From Epiperipatus broadwayi (taxonomy: Eukaryota > Onychophora > Udeonychophora > Euonychophora > Peripatidae), in assembly GCA_028023455.1 (NCBI GenBank), contig JAQFVV010006255.1, forward strand, positions 4,572,501-4,636,500: a stretch of 64,000 nucleotides of DNA. Reading direction: 5' to 3'. The translations under genes were made by a program, and so were the position numbers. Shown here in pieces: positions 49,401 through 60,528 of the stretch. The notes below the pieces were generated by a model, which had not been told where the DNA came from, did no database searches, and saw only the letters and a list, made by a program, of their open reading frames with translations. Position 1 is the stretch's first letter. Every line of letters starts with the position of its first letter.

Positions 49401-49544
49401 TGGCAATCTATTGGGGGGTTTTTTAATTTGTAATTTAGACATCCATCTTTTACTCATTTCTCTTTTGATCAATAAACAGAAATTAGTTTTCCTTATTCTT
49501 TTTTCAAACTGTTAATTTTATTGTGTACTACAGTCAGCTTAAGA
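46481..49544. other. AT-rich DNA, nothing recognised
   Basis: Degenerate GATA-type repeats (ATAGATAAGTAG) occur near 47750-47812. No coding block or transposon end seen. Confidence 0.55.
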
Positions 49545-50035
49545 TTAACTTTCTTTGTACCATTGATAATTTTTAGATTGTTGCTTATGAATAATTATTT
49601 TATTTCCAGAACTTTTATAGATTATCTGAAAATCTGAAATGCTTTCAAGATGAATATTTGCCCAATCACCACTGACAAATCTCAGACCTTTCGCTAACAA
49701 TGATTTGTAATTTTGATTGAGAAACAAACCTGACAAATTAATGGCATTGTAATTTTTTGGAGATGATACTATCTGCTTGTTCTTCAAAAAGTTGAGTTTA
49801 TTGGCAAATCAGATTTGTAACTAATTATTGTCAAATTTTAATCATGGTTCTTAAGATATGCTGGTTGAGTAAAGTTTCTAAAACACGACTTCCTATAATT
49901 GATTTTATGGTAAAGATTTATTTCAATATTTTTAATTATAAACTTTACTAATCTGATTTTTAAATCAAGAACTTTTTTATCATAATGACAATTGATTTTA
50001 TTAATCCTGGCAATAGGTAGCAAAAAAAGAGCCAA
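49545..50035 (-). pseudogene. Possible Penelope-like element fragment
   Basis: Minus-strand frames give LDLKIRLVKFIIKN in an upstream piece (50035-49838). After a break comes NYNAINLSGLFLNQNYKSL plus LAKGLRFVSGDW (49787-49545). The NLS...L...KSLLAKGL-FV pattern resembles the segment just upstream of the reverse transcriptase in Penelope-like elements. No reverse transcriptase follows. The match is from memory and short. Confidence 0.3.
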
Positions 50036-52419
50036 ATTTTAAACATGATTTAAAGAATTTTAGTCTAGTGCCAAGTGTTGCAATATCTTCATGAGTTTAA
50101 ATGCTCAATTTTCTTTTCAACGAAAATCCATCTTGTCTAGAAATGTAATAGATAGTGAATTATTATCATCAAATTAATATATAAATAAACTCGCTAAACA
50201 TTTGGCATAAAATAAAATATACTTCAAGTTATTCAAAAATTGCCAAGCAGGCTTTCAATACTTTCATATCATACAACTAATATTAAAATAATATTACATA
50301 AATGAAAACACTTTTATGAATTGAAATTGCAATTACGATTAGACTGAATACTGTTTAAACATTGATAGAAGGCATGGTTTGAATTAGAAATAAACCATGT
50401 TTCTTTTATCTTTCATTTCCATTGATTTCATTCCTCAAAATGATAAAAGAAATTATATGCATCTTACATCAAGGCGTCTATGTCACATAAATTATCAGGC
50501 CTAAAAATATTTCTTAATAAAAATAATAGATTGTGTAAGTATGAGACAAATTAAAAATAAATATATATCGAAATATATACTTAAAAACTTGTACAAATGA
50601 TCTGTAACAGATATATAGTGGAGAAATGCATAAAATAATTTAATTATATAATCAGATTTAATATTAAAATAATAATAATTATTATGATAATAATAATAAC
50701 AATAATAATAATATTTAACTGTGGATATCTATGCCATGCATTAATTCAACACAATAAACTAATTATCTAATCATATTTGCTATAAAGTTCGTTTTCAGTC
50801 TACATTTAATTTGAATACGCTTTTTAACATTTAAAAAGATAAAATAAATCTTATGCAAAAACCAATTTTGCATATTTTTTTAGAGTGGAGATCCAATAGT
50901 TAGTTATTCAATATATTGTAACAACTTTAGAATAGCTAGAAAGTAAATTTTACTCAAAGACAAATGAATGCATTTATATATATTCATAAATGAAATAAGC
51001 TAATTATATATATTTTTTGATATTATTTATTTATTTAAACATATACAAATATTTCTATGTATTTGGCTTAGTTTACTGTAAAAAAAAAATTATACAATCT
51101 GTTTGTTGGCATTCCAATAATCCAATTAAATGTTATTTTATTAACTTTCCAGCCATTTTAAATTGGCTTTTAGTTTCTTTTATAAAAAAAAAAAAAAAAG
51201 CTCATCTCTTTTTCTCTTAAACTGCCTCAATTATTGTCCCAATACATCGACCAAAGCAAATCGGCCTATTTCTTTCAGAATTCTATCTTTAAAAAAAAAA
51301 GTTTAATAATATAATATAAATATAGTAATAAGATTAACGATGTAAAAATTTATTTGCTTCTGTTTATAGTTTATTAAATCACTGTGACATCTATTTCAAA
51401 ACTTCATATACTAAATTATAGTAAAAAGCAGATCAATAATTTCATACCATGTAATAATGGACTAATTTGCAAATGTTTAATATATATGTATAATATTTAA
51501 TTTTAGAAGGTTTAAAAGACAAATTTATTTAAAAAATATTAAGCTTTGAAAATAAAAATATTTTAAAATTCAAATGTTTAAAATGTAACTCAAAGACAAG
51601 CTCTTGAGAATTTTTTTTAAAAACAAAATGTTCTAGCAGTGAATTAATATCTTTTTCTCAGAATATACATTTAAAATGCGATATTGCATATAGCAATAGA
51701 ATAAACCCATCTAACATAGATTCAGAGGTAATAAGTATCCATAGTATCTAAATGAAAAATAAACAAGAAAATCTTAACAAAGATTTTAAACTACTTGTGT
51801 GAATTAGTTTGAGTTACATAAGAGGCAGTTGTAATTTATCTACTGGTTTTTTTTAAAAAGATTTCTTTTGAAATTTATTATCAAGTTTATTTACGGTATG
51901 TTTTTGAATAATTTTGTTTTAATATAATTAATAACATTAATAAAAATAAAAATAATTAAAATTTTCCTATATTGAAGTTCCTTTTTTTTTTTTTCATAAA
52001 AAGATTACTAGAAGTTGTTATGCATTTGAGGCAAATAAAAATTTAGTATATAAAAAGATTAAATTCATAAAAATAATAATAATAATTTATGGTTTAAATA
52101 AATAATCATAATAAAAATTAAAAATAAGAAACAAAGAAAAAGAAACTATGGATAGAGACGAGTTCTTTAAAAGTGATTATAATATAAAAACATACTTTTA
52201 AATTAACTTTCAAATGATCCACTGAATTCAAATTTATAAATTTGTAATTATTAGATATTAATTTTATTGTTCCACTAATTTAAAGCTGACTTAAATAATT
52301 TTATCTGGCAAAGGTATTATTATGAAGAACTGGAAGTATTGTAATAGTAACAATATTATTGTGATCAGATTTCTGACTTAACAATGTACTACACATTAAT
52401 AAACTACTTCTATATTGCT
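50036..52419. other. AT-rich DNA with an AAT microsatellite
   Basis: An interrupted AAT/ATT array lies at about 50669-50712, plus many A and T runs. No gene or transposon recognised. An A17 run (52420-52436) closes the stretch, directly against the RTE-like fragment. Confidence 0.55.
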
Positions 52420-52434
52420 AAAAAAAAAAAAAAA

Positions 52435-53149
52435 AATGCTTCAGAGCTGCAGGAAATGTTGCAGGAATTATCAGATGAAAGTAGGAAAGTAGGACTAAAG
52501 ATAAATGTTAAAAAGACTAAAGTAATGTTTAATCGATTTGCTCAAAATATAAAAATAAAGATTGATTATGATGAATTAGAAGAAGTTAACAGTTACAAAT
52601 ACCTTGGTCACATTATTAATACAGATGGAAACATGACGGATGAAATTAATCATAGAATTAAACTTGGTTGGAGTGCTTTTGATAGAAATAACTTGATACT
52701 AAAAGGAAATATTCCTATACGTTTAAAAAGGAAGATTTTAAACAAATGTGTTTTACCAGAAACTTGGACATTTAATAGAAGAGCAATACAGAGACTTCAG
52801 ACCACTCAAAAAAGTATGGAGGATGCATGCTGGGAGAATCAAGAAGAGATCAAAAATGCAATGTATGGGTAAGAGAACAAATAGGTGTTACTGACCTCAT
52901 TGAAAAAATTAAAGATTGAAGTGGAGTTGGGTTGGACATACTGCTAGAACAGATGATGATAAATGGACAATTGAAGTATTAAACTGGATCCCAAGAGATT
53001 GTAAAAGACCCAGAAAGAGACCACATGTGAGATGGATGGATGAGATGAGAAAGTGTGCAGGGGTGATGTGGAGAAGAGAAGCTAAAGATCGGAGAACATG
53101 GATTGAACTTGGAGAAACCTTCATCCTGCAGTGGATTGATAATGGTTGA
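52435..53149 (+). pseudogene. RTE-like LINE, 3-prime fragment (copy 1)
   Basis: The frame opens with ASELQEMLQELSDESRKVGL and NVKKTKVMFN, the block just after the catalytic box of RTE-type reverse transcriptases. Then come EVNSYKYLGHIINTDG (KYLG motif), RLKRKILNKCVLPE, and after two shifts near 52860-52915 KWSWVGHTARTDDDKW, NWIPRDCKRPRKRPHVRW and RRTWIELGETFILQW before a TGA. This is the classic GH-AR...RGRP-RW tail of RTE. The 5-prime boundary coincides with the A17 run. Relatively few lesions; younger than copy 2. Confidence 0.85.
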
Positions 53150-53829
53150 TGATGGTATTGCTAAAAATTTATTTGAGATAACATGACCATAATATTTAGG
53201 ACTCCATTGTTATAAATATTAGTTTGCTTGTGAGGGGATTATACTAGAAAAATAAAAAAAATTCCATATAAAACCAGAAGTTTAAAATTGTTAAAAGTAT
53301 AAATTATACACTTTATAATCTTGCAAAGAAAATGTTTTGCCTCACAAATTATACTAATAAATGAAAAATAAGATTATAGATTATATTAGCCATTAACTTG
53401 AAAAAACAGTTCATTCCTCTGTTATTAAACGATTATTTGAAATATTGACTGAATTTTTCTTTTATTCTATTTTTACGAATTATTTTAATATTAATGTAAA
53501 ATAATACTCATACATTTTAATAACAAATCATTTCCATACGACAAAAAGATTAATATACAATGCATATCCATGATGTAGTAATAAGGCATCTACCTACCTA
53601 CCCAGGGTTACGGCTTTTAATTCAGTGGGTAAAACTGGAAAGTTTTTCCAGATTTTAAACAGACAGAATTTTTCTCTTAGATAGCTATCCCTAAAATAGC
53701 GCAAGTAATCATCCAATATTAATCAGTAAACAGGTATGTAAGTATATTCTCAGCTAGACAATAAAACAATGATGAAAACTGTTCAACCTCTCAACCTGAT
53801 GAATAACGCTTTTTACTTCACGGTTTCTG
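53150..53829. other. Mixed spacer
   Basis: AT-rich to 53560, then a more balanced stretch (53580-53820) with CTACCTACCTACCC and CCAGGGTTACGG but no open frame and no repeat partner. Confidence 0.45.
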
Positions 53830-53855
53830 TATGAGGGTTGTTTGAAAGGTCTTTG
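53830..53855 (+). mobile_element. Possible mariner-like TIR
   Basis: TATGAGGGTTGTTTGAAAGG resembles the (TA)CGAGGGTNGTTTGAAAAGT termini of some mariner elements. No inverted partner was found within the next 1.5 kb. A second TIR-like string, TACGGTGTTTCTAAAG, lies at 54266. Confidence 0.3.
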
Positions 53856-54833
53856 CCATATAATGAGTTATTTACAGTTTAGCTTGAATGTGTGGTCTTT
53901 AGTAAAAGAGTACTCCCAAAAACAGCAGTATTTTTTTTCTTTCCATTCCCTTTTAATTATTGTAACATGAATTTAGATCATTATAAAATAACAATTTTCT
54001 CTCTATATACGTGTATACCTTCTGCTTCGATAAAAAATATAATGCACACTAATTATTGAATCAGTGAATAAAATACGATTAATTTATTAAATATTATTAA
54101 TTTTTTCACTGTTTTTAATCTTCTTAATATAGGTAAATAATAATAATATATGTAAATTTTCTCAATCTCATTTAAGAAATCTAATACAGATAAAAATAAT
54201 AAAAAAATTCAGTCTCAACACTAAGAAAAGGCAATTTTCTTCTCAGTGAACATGGTTTATAATATACGGTGTTTCTAAAGCCAGACATTTTATGAATGAC
54301 CACACAGTCTGCTTTCCAAACGCACTCAAACGCAACTCTAATGGGTTCTTGTCAATATAATTATAAATGTCCAGTCACTATTTTCAAGTTCCCAGGAGGA
54401 TAGTTTACTAAACAGAATATTTTGGACCCACTTTAAACTGTTCTTGACCACAAAAGACAAAAAAAAAAGAGTTTTAACTTCCCACGAAACTATTATTTTA
54501 TTTTAGTTTTCATAGGAGCACTCTCAATTAGTTTGAAATCATTCCATTAATCATTACCTAATGGAGCTAAGGTTTCTCTCGAATCATAAATCAAAAAAAA
54601 AAAATTTACAATATTTTAATTATAGTATTTGCTAAAGAGATACAAAAAAACTAAAAAATATTTACTTTTTAAAAACTAATATTATTTTTAGTCAAACATA
54701 AGATCTGGTTACAAACCAAGGAAATATAAATATAAACAAAGCAATGTTATCTTTTTAAAAATATATATTATATTAGGTAGTACCTAATATTATTACTTTT
54801 AATGTTTTTCTGTTTTTATTACAAAATTGTGTT
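53856..54833. other. AT-rich DNA, nothing recognised
   Basis: No supported feature except the weak TIR-like string at 54266. GATCTGGTTACAAACC at 54703 recalls the TIR of the 4661 hairpin element but is too short to call. Confidence 0.45.
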
Positions 54834-54961
54834 AATTATTTACGGGCGCTGTGAAGCGTTGGTAGCCTAGTAGTTAGCATAGCTGCCTTCCAAGCAGATG
54901 GTCCGGGTTCGCTTCCCGGCCAACGCATTTGATATATGAAAGAAAAATTATTTACGTGCGC
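54834..54961 (+). mobile_element. Short tRNA-type SINE (S1), copy 2, with 16-bp TSD
   Basis: AATTATTTACGGGCGC (54834-54849) and AATTATTTACGTGCGC (54946-54961) flank a 96-bp insert and differ at one base. The insert begins TGTGAAGCGTTGGTAGCC and ends GGCCAACGCATTTG, ATATATG and AAAGAAAA. The same start (TGTSAAGCGTTG, TAGCC) and end (GGCC-A-GC, ATATGAAA) occur in the SINE at 38985-39125, so the two are one family. The A-rich 3-prime end against the TSD is the retroposition signature. Confidence 0.85.
54856..54927 (+). tRNA. tRNA-Gly(TCC)-like head of the SINE, probably not a gene
   Basis: A 72-bp cloverleaf: acceptor GCGTTGG with CCAACGC, anticodon loop CTTCCAA (anticodon TCC), T-stem CCGGG/CCCGG, discriminator A. 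It closely resembles animal tRNA-Gly(UCC). Against a working gene: A58 in the T-loop is C (TTCGCTT), G18 of the D-loop appears to be A, the first anticodon-stem pair is G-A, only three T follow, and it sits inside TSDs with a family relative elsewhere. A scanner would probably report it as a tRNA; I would label it a retroposed tRNA-like SINE head. Confidence 0.5.
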
Positions 54962-55369
54962 ATGCGTATGTTTATATAATATTTATATATATAGACAAAT
55001 AAAAAAAAAAATTTTCGTTTGTAAAATGTTTTTTATATGCATAATATTCGTAATATATTGGTTGCAGAAAGAAATTTGTTGTTAACTGAAAGAAGACCCT
55101 TTAATTCCTCTTTGAGGTCTTAAAGGAACCAAGTAGGGCAAATTACTAATGCCCATTAAATATGTTTGTGTCATTGCAATTATTATTTTTATATGATTAT
55201 TCATTCAGAAACAAATATAGGCTGGCTTCTTACCAATAAGCATCACTAGCATGATGAATTTATTGGTTTTTTATCTCCAACTTTAAGATTACGAAACACT
55301 GGAGCCTTTCTTCGCAATTACCTGGTTCTTAACAAACATTAATTGAGTTATATAATAAGCTTGAAAATA
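54962..55369. other. AT-rich DNA, nothing recognised
   Basis: No feature supported. Confidence 0.5.
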
Positions 55370-55600
55370 AACTCTTAACAAGCTTTGCAGAATATCCCCA
55401 ACCCCAGACAGGTTTCTGCTACTGGCTTCCTCAGTGATGTGCTAGGATATTCAAGCATTAGATTAAAAATACCAGGCCAAGCCCAGCACTTTATCTAATG
55501 GATAATTATTAAGTAGAAAATCTGAAGTTTTCAGACATCCATACGTCTTCTAATCCAGCTATCTATCTTAAATAGCCATATGGGACTGAACCCATATTAA
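55370..55600. repeat. Chimeric family B/C repeat
   Basis: The left part (AATATCCCCAACCCCAGAC, AGGTTTCTGCTACTGGCTTC, CTCAGTGATGTGC) matches the family C sequence of 26540-26600. The right part (AAAAATACCAGGCCAAGCCC, AGCACTTTATCTAATGG, TTCAGACATCCATACGTCTTC, AGCCATATGGGACTGAACCC) matches family B of 5320-5470. One copy thus joins both families in linear order, suggesting B and C are parts of one larger ancestor. Confidence 0.6.
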
Positions 55601-55824
55601 TTAATTGAGTTTTCTTGAAGGGAGGATGAATGTGTGTGAGAATGAACTTTTTAAAAAAAAATAGATATCAATCATTATGATAAATGAAATTATGACCCTT
55701 ATTCCCAGGAGCCTGTAAAATGTTAAGTCAAGATAGTGTTTGTTATCTGAAGATGGCTGTCACTAAGAAGCCCTGGTTGCAGACCCTAGCTGCCATTCAA
55801 TTTACTGTTTATATATAGCAATTC

Positions 55825-56290
55825 CAATCATGCACAGGTGATTGTAGTTTGGGTTACAAATAATTTAATTTACTTTGCTATATATATATCTCGATCACTC
55901 GCAGATGATGAAGAAATTATATGTTTAAAATTACAGTTTCATGAGCCTTAAGATTACTTTATAAATCGAGGTTAATTTGTTCATGAGTATCTAAATCGTG
56001 TTATATAGCATAAACTAGGCATAGATGCTCATATTAAAATCATCACTTACGAGTGATATACGTATATATAATAAATATAAGAATGTAACTAATTTGTAAC
56101 CAGAATAGTTAATGTCACCTGTGAGTGGTTTAAATTGTCACATATGTATATGTAAACTAAAGCCACATGTAACCAAGTAAGCCATAAATGATTATAGCCT
56201 CAATCATCACTTGCATGCGAACCCAAACTCAAATGTTAAATTGTATCCCTACTTAATCACCTGCAAGTGAGACAACCTATATAGCACATT
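55825..56290. repeat. Cluster of palindromic TCACYTGC-type motifs
   Basis: Six related sites: GCACAGGTGATTG (55831), GATCACTCGCAGATGATG (55894), ATCACTTACGAGTGAT (56041), GTCACCTGTGAGTGG (56114), ATCATCACTTGCATGC (56204) and AATCACCTGCAAGTGAGAC (56257). Consensus is close to the palindrome TCACYTGCRAGTGA with an E-box (CACNTG) core. GTTTGGGTTAC and its inverted relative AACCCAAACTC accompany two of them, and GTAACC recurs. It may be a decayed tandem or inverted satellite; a regulatory cluster cannot be excluded. Confidence 0.45.
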
Positions 56291-56689
56291 ATAATTATTA
56301 TTTTCATTAATTAATTTTAATATTTGGTTTTCATTAAATTAATTTTAAATTTAACTTGTGTTTCATGTCTCAATGTTGCTCATTGGTAAGCTAAGAATCA
56401 TAATCCATATTTGATAATTATATTCCACCACACATCTCGTCTATATAGCTATACTAGTTAGTAAGTCAATTTCTCATAGTCTTGTGCTTTACCGATGTTC
56501 TACTGCCGGCACATGATGAAAGAGCATGTTACTGTGGTCTCATATGTGTCATCCGCAAGGTGGTAAATCTTTGAGCATTAGTGAAGGAACTGGGGCTATA
56601 TCAGACAATGTGGTTTATACCACTCTATGCTGGCCAGCCTTGGGATGATTTACTAGAACTCTGGATTTTGTTTCGCGAATGTACAGATT
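56291..56689. other. Spacer before RTE-like relic
   Basis: Mixed composition. The beginning of a 75-codon frame (from 56581) shows no RTE similarity; only its end does. Confidence 0.4.
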
Positions 56690-58150
56690 TGACCGTTACA
56701 ACAGAAAATATGTATTTCAAGATTGCAATGTTCTTAACAATGTCATTAGAAAGTGATCAGCATTTAGTAAGATGTAAGACACATATTAATGCAAAACCAG
56801 AGAGATGAATATTAAGAAAGAAAATATTAACAATTGATATTTTTAATCTTCATAGAGCCTGTGAATTTAAGTTAGAACTTGCAAATCATTTTAAAGTATT
56901 AACAAATTTTGAAAGTAGTTGAGACTTGAATGATATCAATAAGAAGATTATTGATGACTATTAAAAACTGCAATAATGATAGCTAATACAAAAAAGCTGT
57001 AATTCTCGGATAAATTTTCTCCTAAAACGAATGTTTAAAGAAAATAAGGAATACAACAAAAATTTTAAATGATCCTTTAAGAAAAATTGAATGTCTAAAG
57101 TTTTCTAAAATGACCTAAAGAGTTAATGATGATATAGAAAAATATAATTGTGAATCGGAAAGGAAAGCTATAGAAAAGAATAAAAATCTTAAAAGTATAA
57201 AACAATGACTTGATATTGGAAGAAAAATTATTCTTCTAAGGAAAAAAAAGTGGAATTATTACTAAAAAGAGAGATGTCATCATGAAATGTGTAAAGTTCT
57301 ATAAAGAATTATATAGTAATAAAAAACGAGAAAACAAATTATCTCCTATAGTTATTATATTTTCTGCACTATCCAGCACTTTAAATGAAAAAGTGAGATT
57401 TACAATTGAAAAAGTTCCAGGAAATAATGGAATTATAATCAATATTTTAAAAGAAGCAGATGAAAAACAGAAAACCTAATGGCAAAATTATATACAAAAT
57501 GTCTAAATGTTAAAAATGTATAATATGATCAGAAGAATGCAGTATTATTATTGATATTTAAGAAAGATGATAAAGAAGATACAAAAAATTACAGAATTCT
57601 CAGTTTTCTATTAGTTTTGTACAAAATTTTTACCAAAATAATTGCAATTTGTCTCCAGATAATTTTAAATTCTATTCAACTAAAAGAAAAAGCTGAATTA
57701 AAAAGTGGTTTTAGTACAGTGGATCCCATTCAAGTATTGAGAAAAGTTATAGAAAGGATCAATGACTGTGAATTCCATTATGTTTCGGATATGTAGCTTA
57801 TGAAAAGATGTTTGATTTTATAAGCACTACCACAGACCCAGAATATTGTGTATTCTGAAGGATATTTATTAGAATGCAAATTTAGATTATATGGTGATAT
57901 TAATATTAACTTTGAGAAAGACTTATGAAAAGGTTTACAGCAGTCTTACAAAAAATATTTTGTGGATTAAAATGGAAGTTAAAGAGAATAAAAGTAAATG
58001 AGAAATTATTTATTTAATGTAGACTTTGCATATAATGATGTTGTTGTTTTTTTGTTTGTTTGTTTCTTTTTCCAAATAATTCCAGAGCTTCAAAAAAATG
58101 TTGCAAGAATTATCAGATGAAAAAAGACTAAAAGTAATGTGATAGTTAAT
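56690..58150 (+). pseudogene. RTE-like LINE relic (copy 2)
   Basis: Ordered RTE motifs in shifting frames: SDQHLVRCKTHINAKPER (end of the endonuclease, SDH decayed to SDQH), FKLELANHFKVL, CVKFYKELYSN, EKVPGNNGIIINILKE (APG-DGI), DTKNYRILSFLLVLYKIF (NYRPISLL), SGFSTVDPIQVLRKV, AYEKMFDFI (motif A, first Asp lost), LQKIFCGLKWKLKRI, FAYNDVVVF where FADDVV is expected, and ELQKM with LQELSDE. The catalytic ADD box is ruined and a TTTG microsatellite interrupts the frame near 58050. Older than copy 1; same orientation. Confidence 0.75.
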
Positions 58151-60149
58151 GTAACAAACTGTGATTTAATCAATAATTATTCAACAACTTATGAAAACAA
58201 AATTGGTTGATTCTATTAAAGAAAGAAGTTATTTAAGCTGAATCATTTTGTAGGAATAATACGAAAATGCTATTGATATTTTACTTATTAAATTATTTAA
58301 GATATTTGGAGTGTAAAAGTATTGAATTAATGTTTTTTTAATCTAATCATTGAATAGATAATAGTGATTTAGAAATTCTAGTAAAATATAATTTAAAAAG
58401 AAATATACTAACATTTTATCAACATAAATCATCCTAGTAGCAAGAAAAACATCGATTATTTGTAATTAAAGCAGTTTACAGAATGATGATTAATGAATTT
58501 TTTTTATATACAACATACCAGATTTGTTAATATTATTTGGTTGAAATTAATAAAATTTTAAGGAAAAACTAATAGCTGACTTGTTTAACATAATTACAAT
58601 TTACAACTTCAATATTATTGATATATTACAAATTATACTGCAGAATGGACATTAATATTAAAAAATCAACTTATCTTTTATCAAGACATAAATAATAAAA
58701 AATCATGAAACTTTAATTGTCAAAAAATATACATTAATGCAAAAAATATCATAAAGTATAATTCTGGGAACAATCAATTGATAATACATTTATTTTGAGT
58801 ATAATAATTTCTAAAAAAATACAAATTTATGCCTCAGCAATTAAAGAGGTTAAACTGGAAAATTATACAATGAGTTCAAGCCAAAATTAATAGAATATGT
58901 ACCTAAATTGTACTTTGGTAATTAACAATAGCAATATCAAAGCAAAAATTAAAAATGGAAGTAAATACAGTAAAAAATACTGAATCTGGCAATATAAATA
59001 AAGCATAACAATTAATAATCTTCTGTGAGATCAATGATCTCTTTATAGTCAATGCATTTTTTAAAGTCATCAAGATACTAAATTTACAGTGGATATAAAA
59101 TGCAATTTAAGATATATTTAGTTATTAGAGAAGTTCAATATAATAATAAATTCATATCACAAAATATGAAACAAATTTTGAATAATTCATGTAATCCTAT
59201 GGAAATAATCTATATTGTATTTTACAAAGTTTCTCTGTCAATCTCTAAATATGTGTTCTGAAATATAAATTTTAATTATTATAAATTTTAGGCATGTGAT
59301 CTGAAATAAAGATGATGTTTAAAACTGAAGAAATTAAAGTAGCATGTCTTGACTTTTTAGTTGTTACCATTTCTAATTTACAAAATATAGAAGATTATGC
59401 AAGATATAAATCATAAAAATAATTTAAAATAGCTTGAATCATACATAAATTCAAAATTCTATTTAATTAATAAAACTTAAATACAGATAGCTAACATTAT
59501 TTACCTGCCATGAATGTCAGGTGAGTAATCAATTTAACTTCATAAAAATGTTTTTATATAGATAACTTAAGCTATTATAATTTTAAATTAAATTTAAACG
59601 TTTTTTTCCTCTTATAAATATTAAATAATTAAAAGTTTTAAAGTTGAGTAAAAGAAACTTACCAATTAAAAATAATAAATAAAAATACAGAAAAAAAAAT
59701 ACTGAATTGTAATAATTATTTATTGAAATTTTTTTTATCAATTACCCATTCTTAAATTCTTAATTAAGTTTAAAATAGTTTTTTCTTTCAGCAGTTTATG
59801 CTAATGTTTTTTATTATATATTTTTTAATCAATTCAAATTTTTAGCAATTCCACACAAGAATCCCTAATGCCTATTAATTTTAATCATTAAAACCCAATC
59901 AATACTTAGACAATCCCAATATCAATAACAATCAACAATTTCTAACTGTTCTCACTGCAACCTCCTTTAAACAATAAGAGTGGAATCCCATCTTTTTTAT
60001 TGCTACTTGACCACTGAGATTGAAATTATTGATACAAAAAAGTTTAAATAAACCTTTTAAAACAAGTAAATAAAACCTATTCTGAATGCAGACTAATAAA
60101 TAGTCAATTATAACATTACAAACTGCAATTATCAAAAATAAATTTTGGA
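58151..60149. other. AT-rich DNA, nothing recognised
   Basis: No feature supported. It may contain the decayed RTE tail at its left edge but I cannot follow it. Confidence 0.5.
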
Positions 60150-60528
60150 TCAAACTAAAGAAAACCTCAAATTGTCTATAGATGATAAATGATTCAAGAT
60201 GAATGTGAAAAAAAAATATCTAAAATTACAGCCCCCCCCCCCCAAATCAAAGAGTAAGATTCCAACAATATCTGTAAAGATATTTAAAATTGTATTAAGT
60301 TTTGATTTTTGAAATGTACCATATGTTTTGGTTAAGACAGGCTTGGGAGAAATATAGCAATATTCAAGATCAGACTGATAGATGGAGCTCAAAACTTCCA
60401 TTAAGATTGAACCAAAGTGAGTATTACTAATTTCCTCAGGTAAGGATGTAAAAATAGTTACCCATTGACTTAAATTCTCATTATTATAATAACTAGTACA
60501 GGCCAAACACCTCTATCAAAAGAACAAG
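60150..60528 (-). CDS. Hypothetical open frame, possibly an exon or relic
   Basis: About 120 codons stay open on the minus strand, exceptional for this AT-rich background. Pieces include WVTIFTSLPEEISNTHFGSI, LSSIYQSDLEYCYISPKP and TIFNLFTDIVGILLFD-like residues before a Gly run coded by a C12/G12 homopolymer (60232-60243). It is preceded by TTGTTCTTTTGATAG, an acceptable splice acceptor. There is no convincing start, and I do not recognise a family. The end beyond the homopolymer is Phe-rich and may be noise. Confidence 0.25.

Noticed and set aside
50669-50712. AAT repeat considered as a CRISPR-like or functional array
   Set aside because: Simple microsatellite without repeat-spacer structure.
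54856-54927. Functional tRNA-Gly(TCC) gene
   Set aside because: Flanking 16-bp direct repeats, A-rich tail, shared flanks with the 39-kb SINE, and altered T-loop and D-loop bases point to a retroposed copy.
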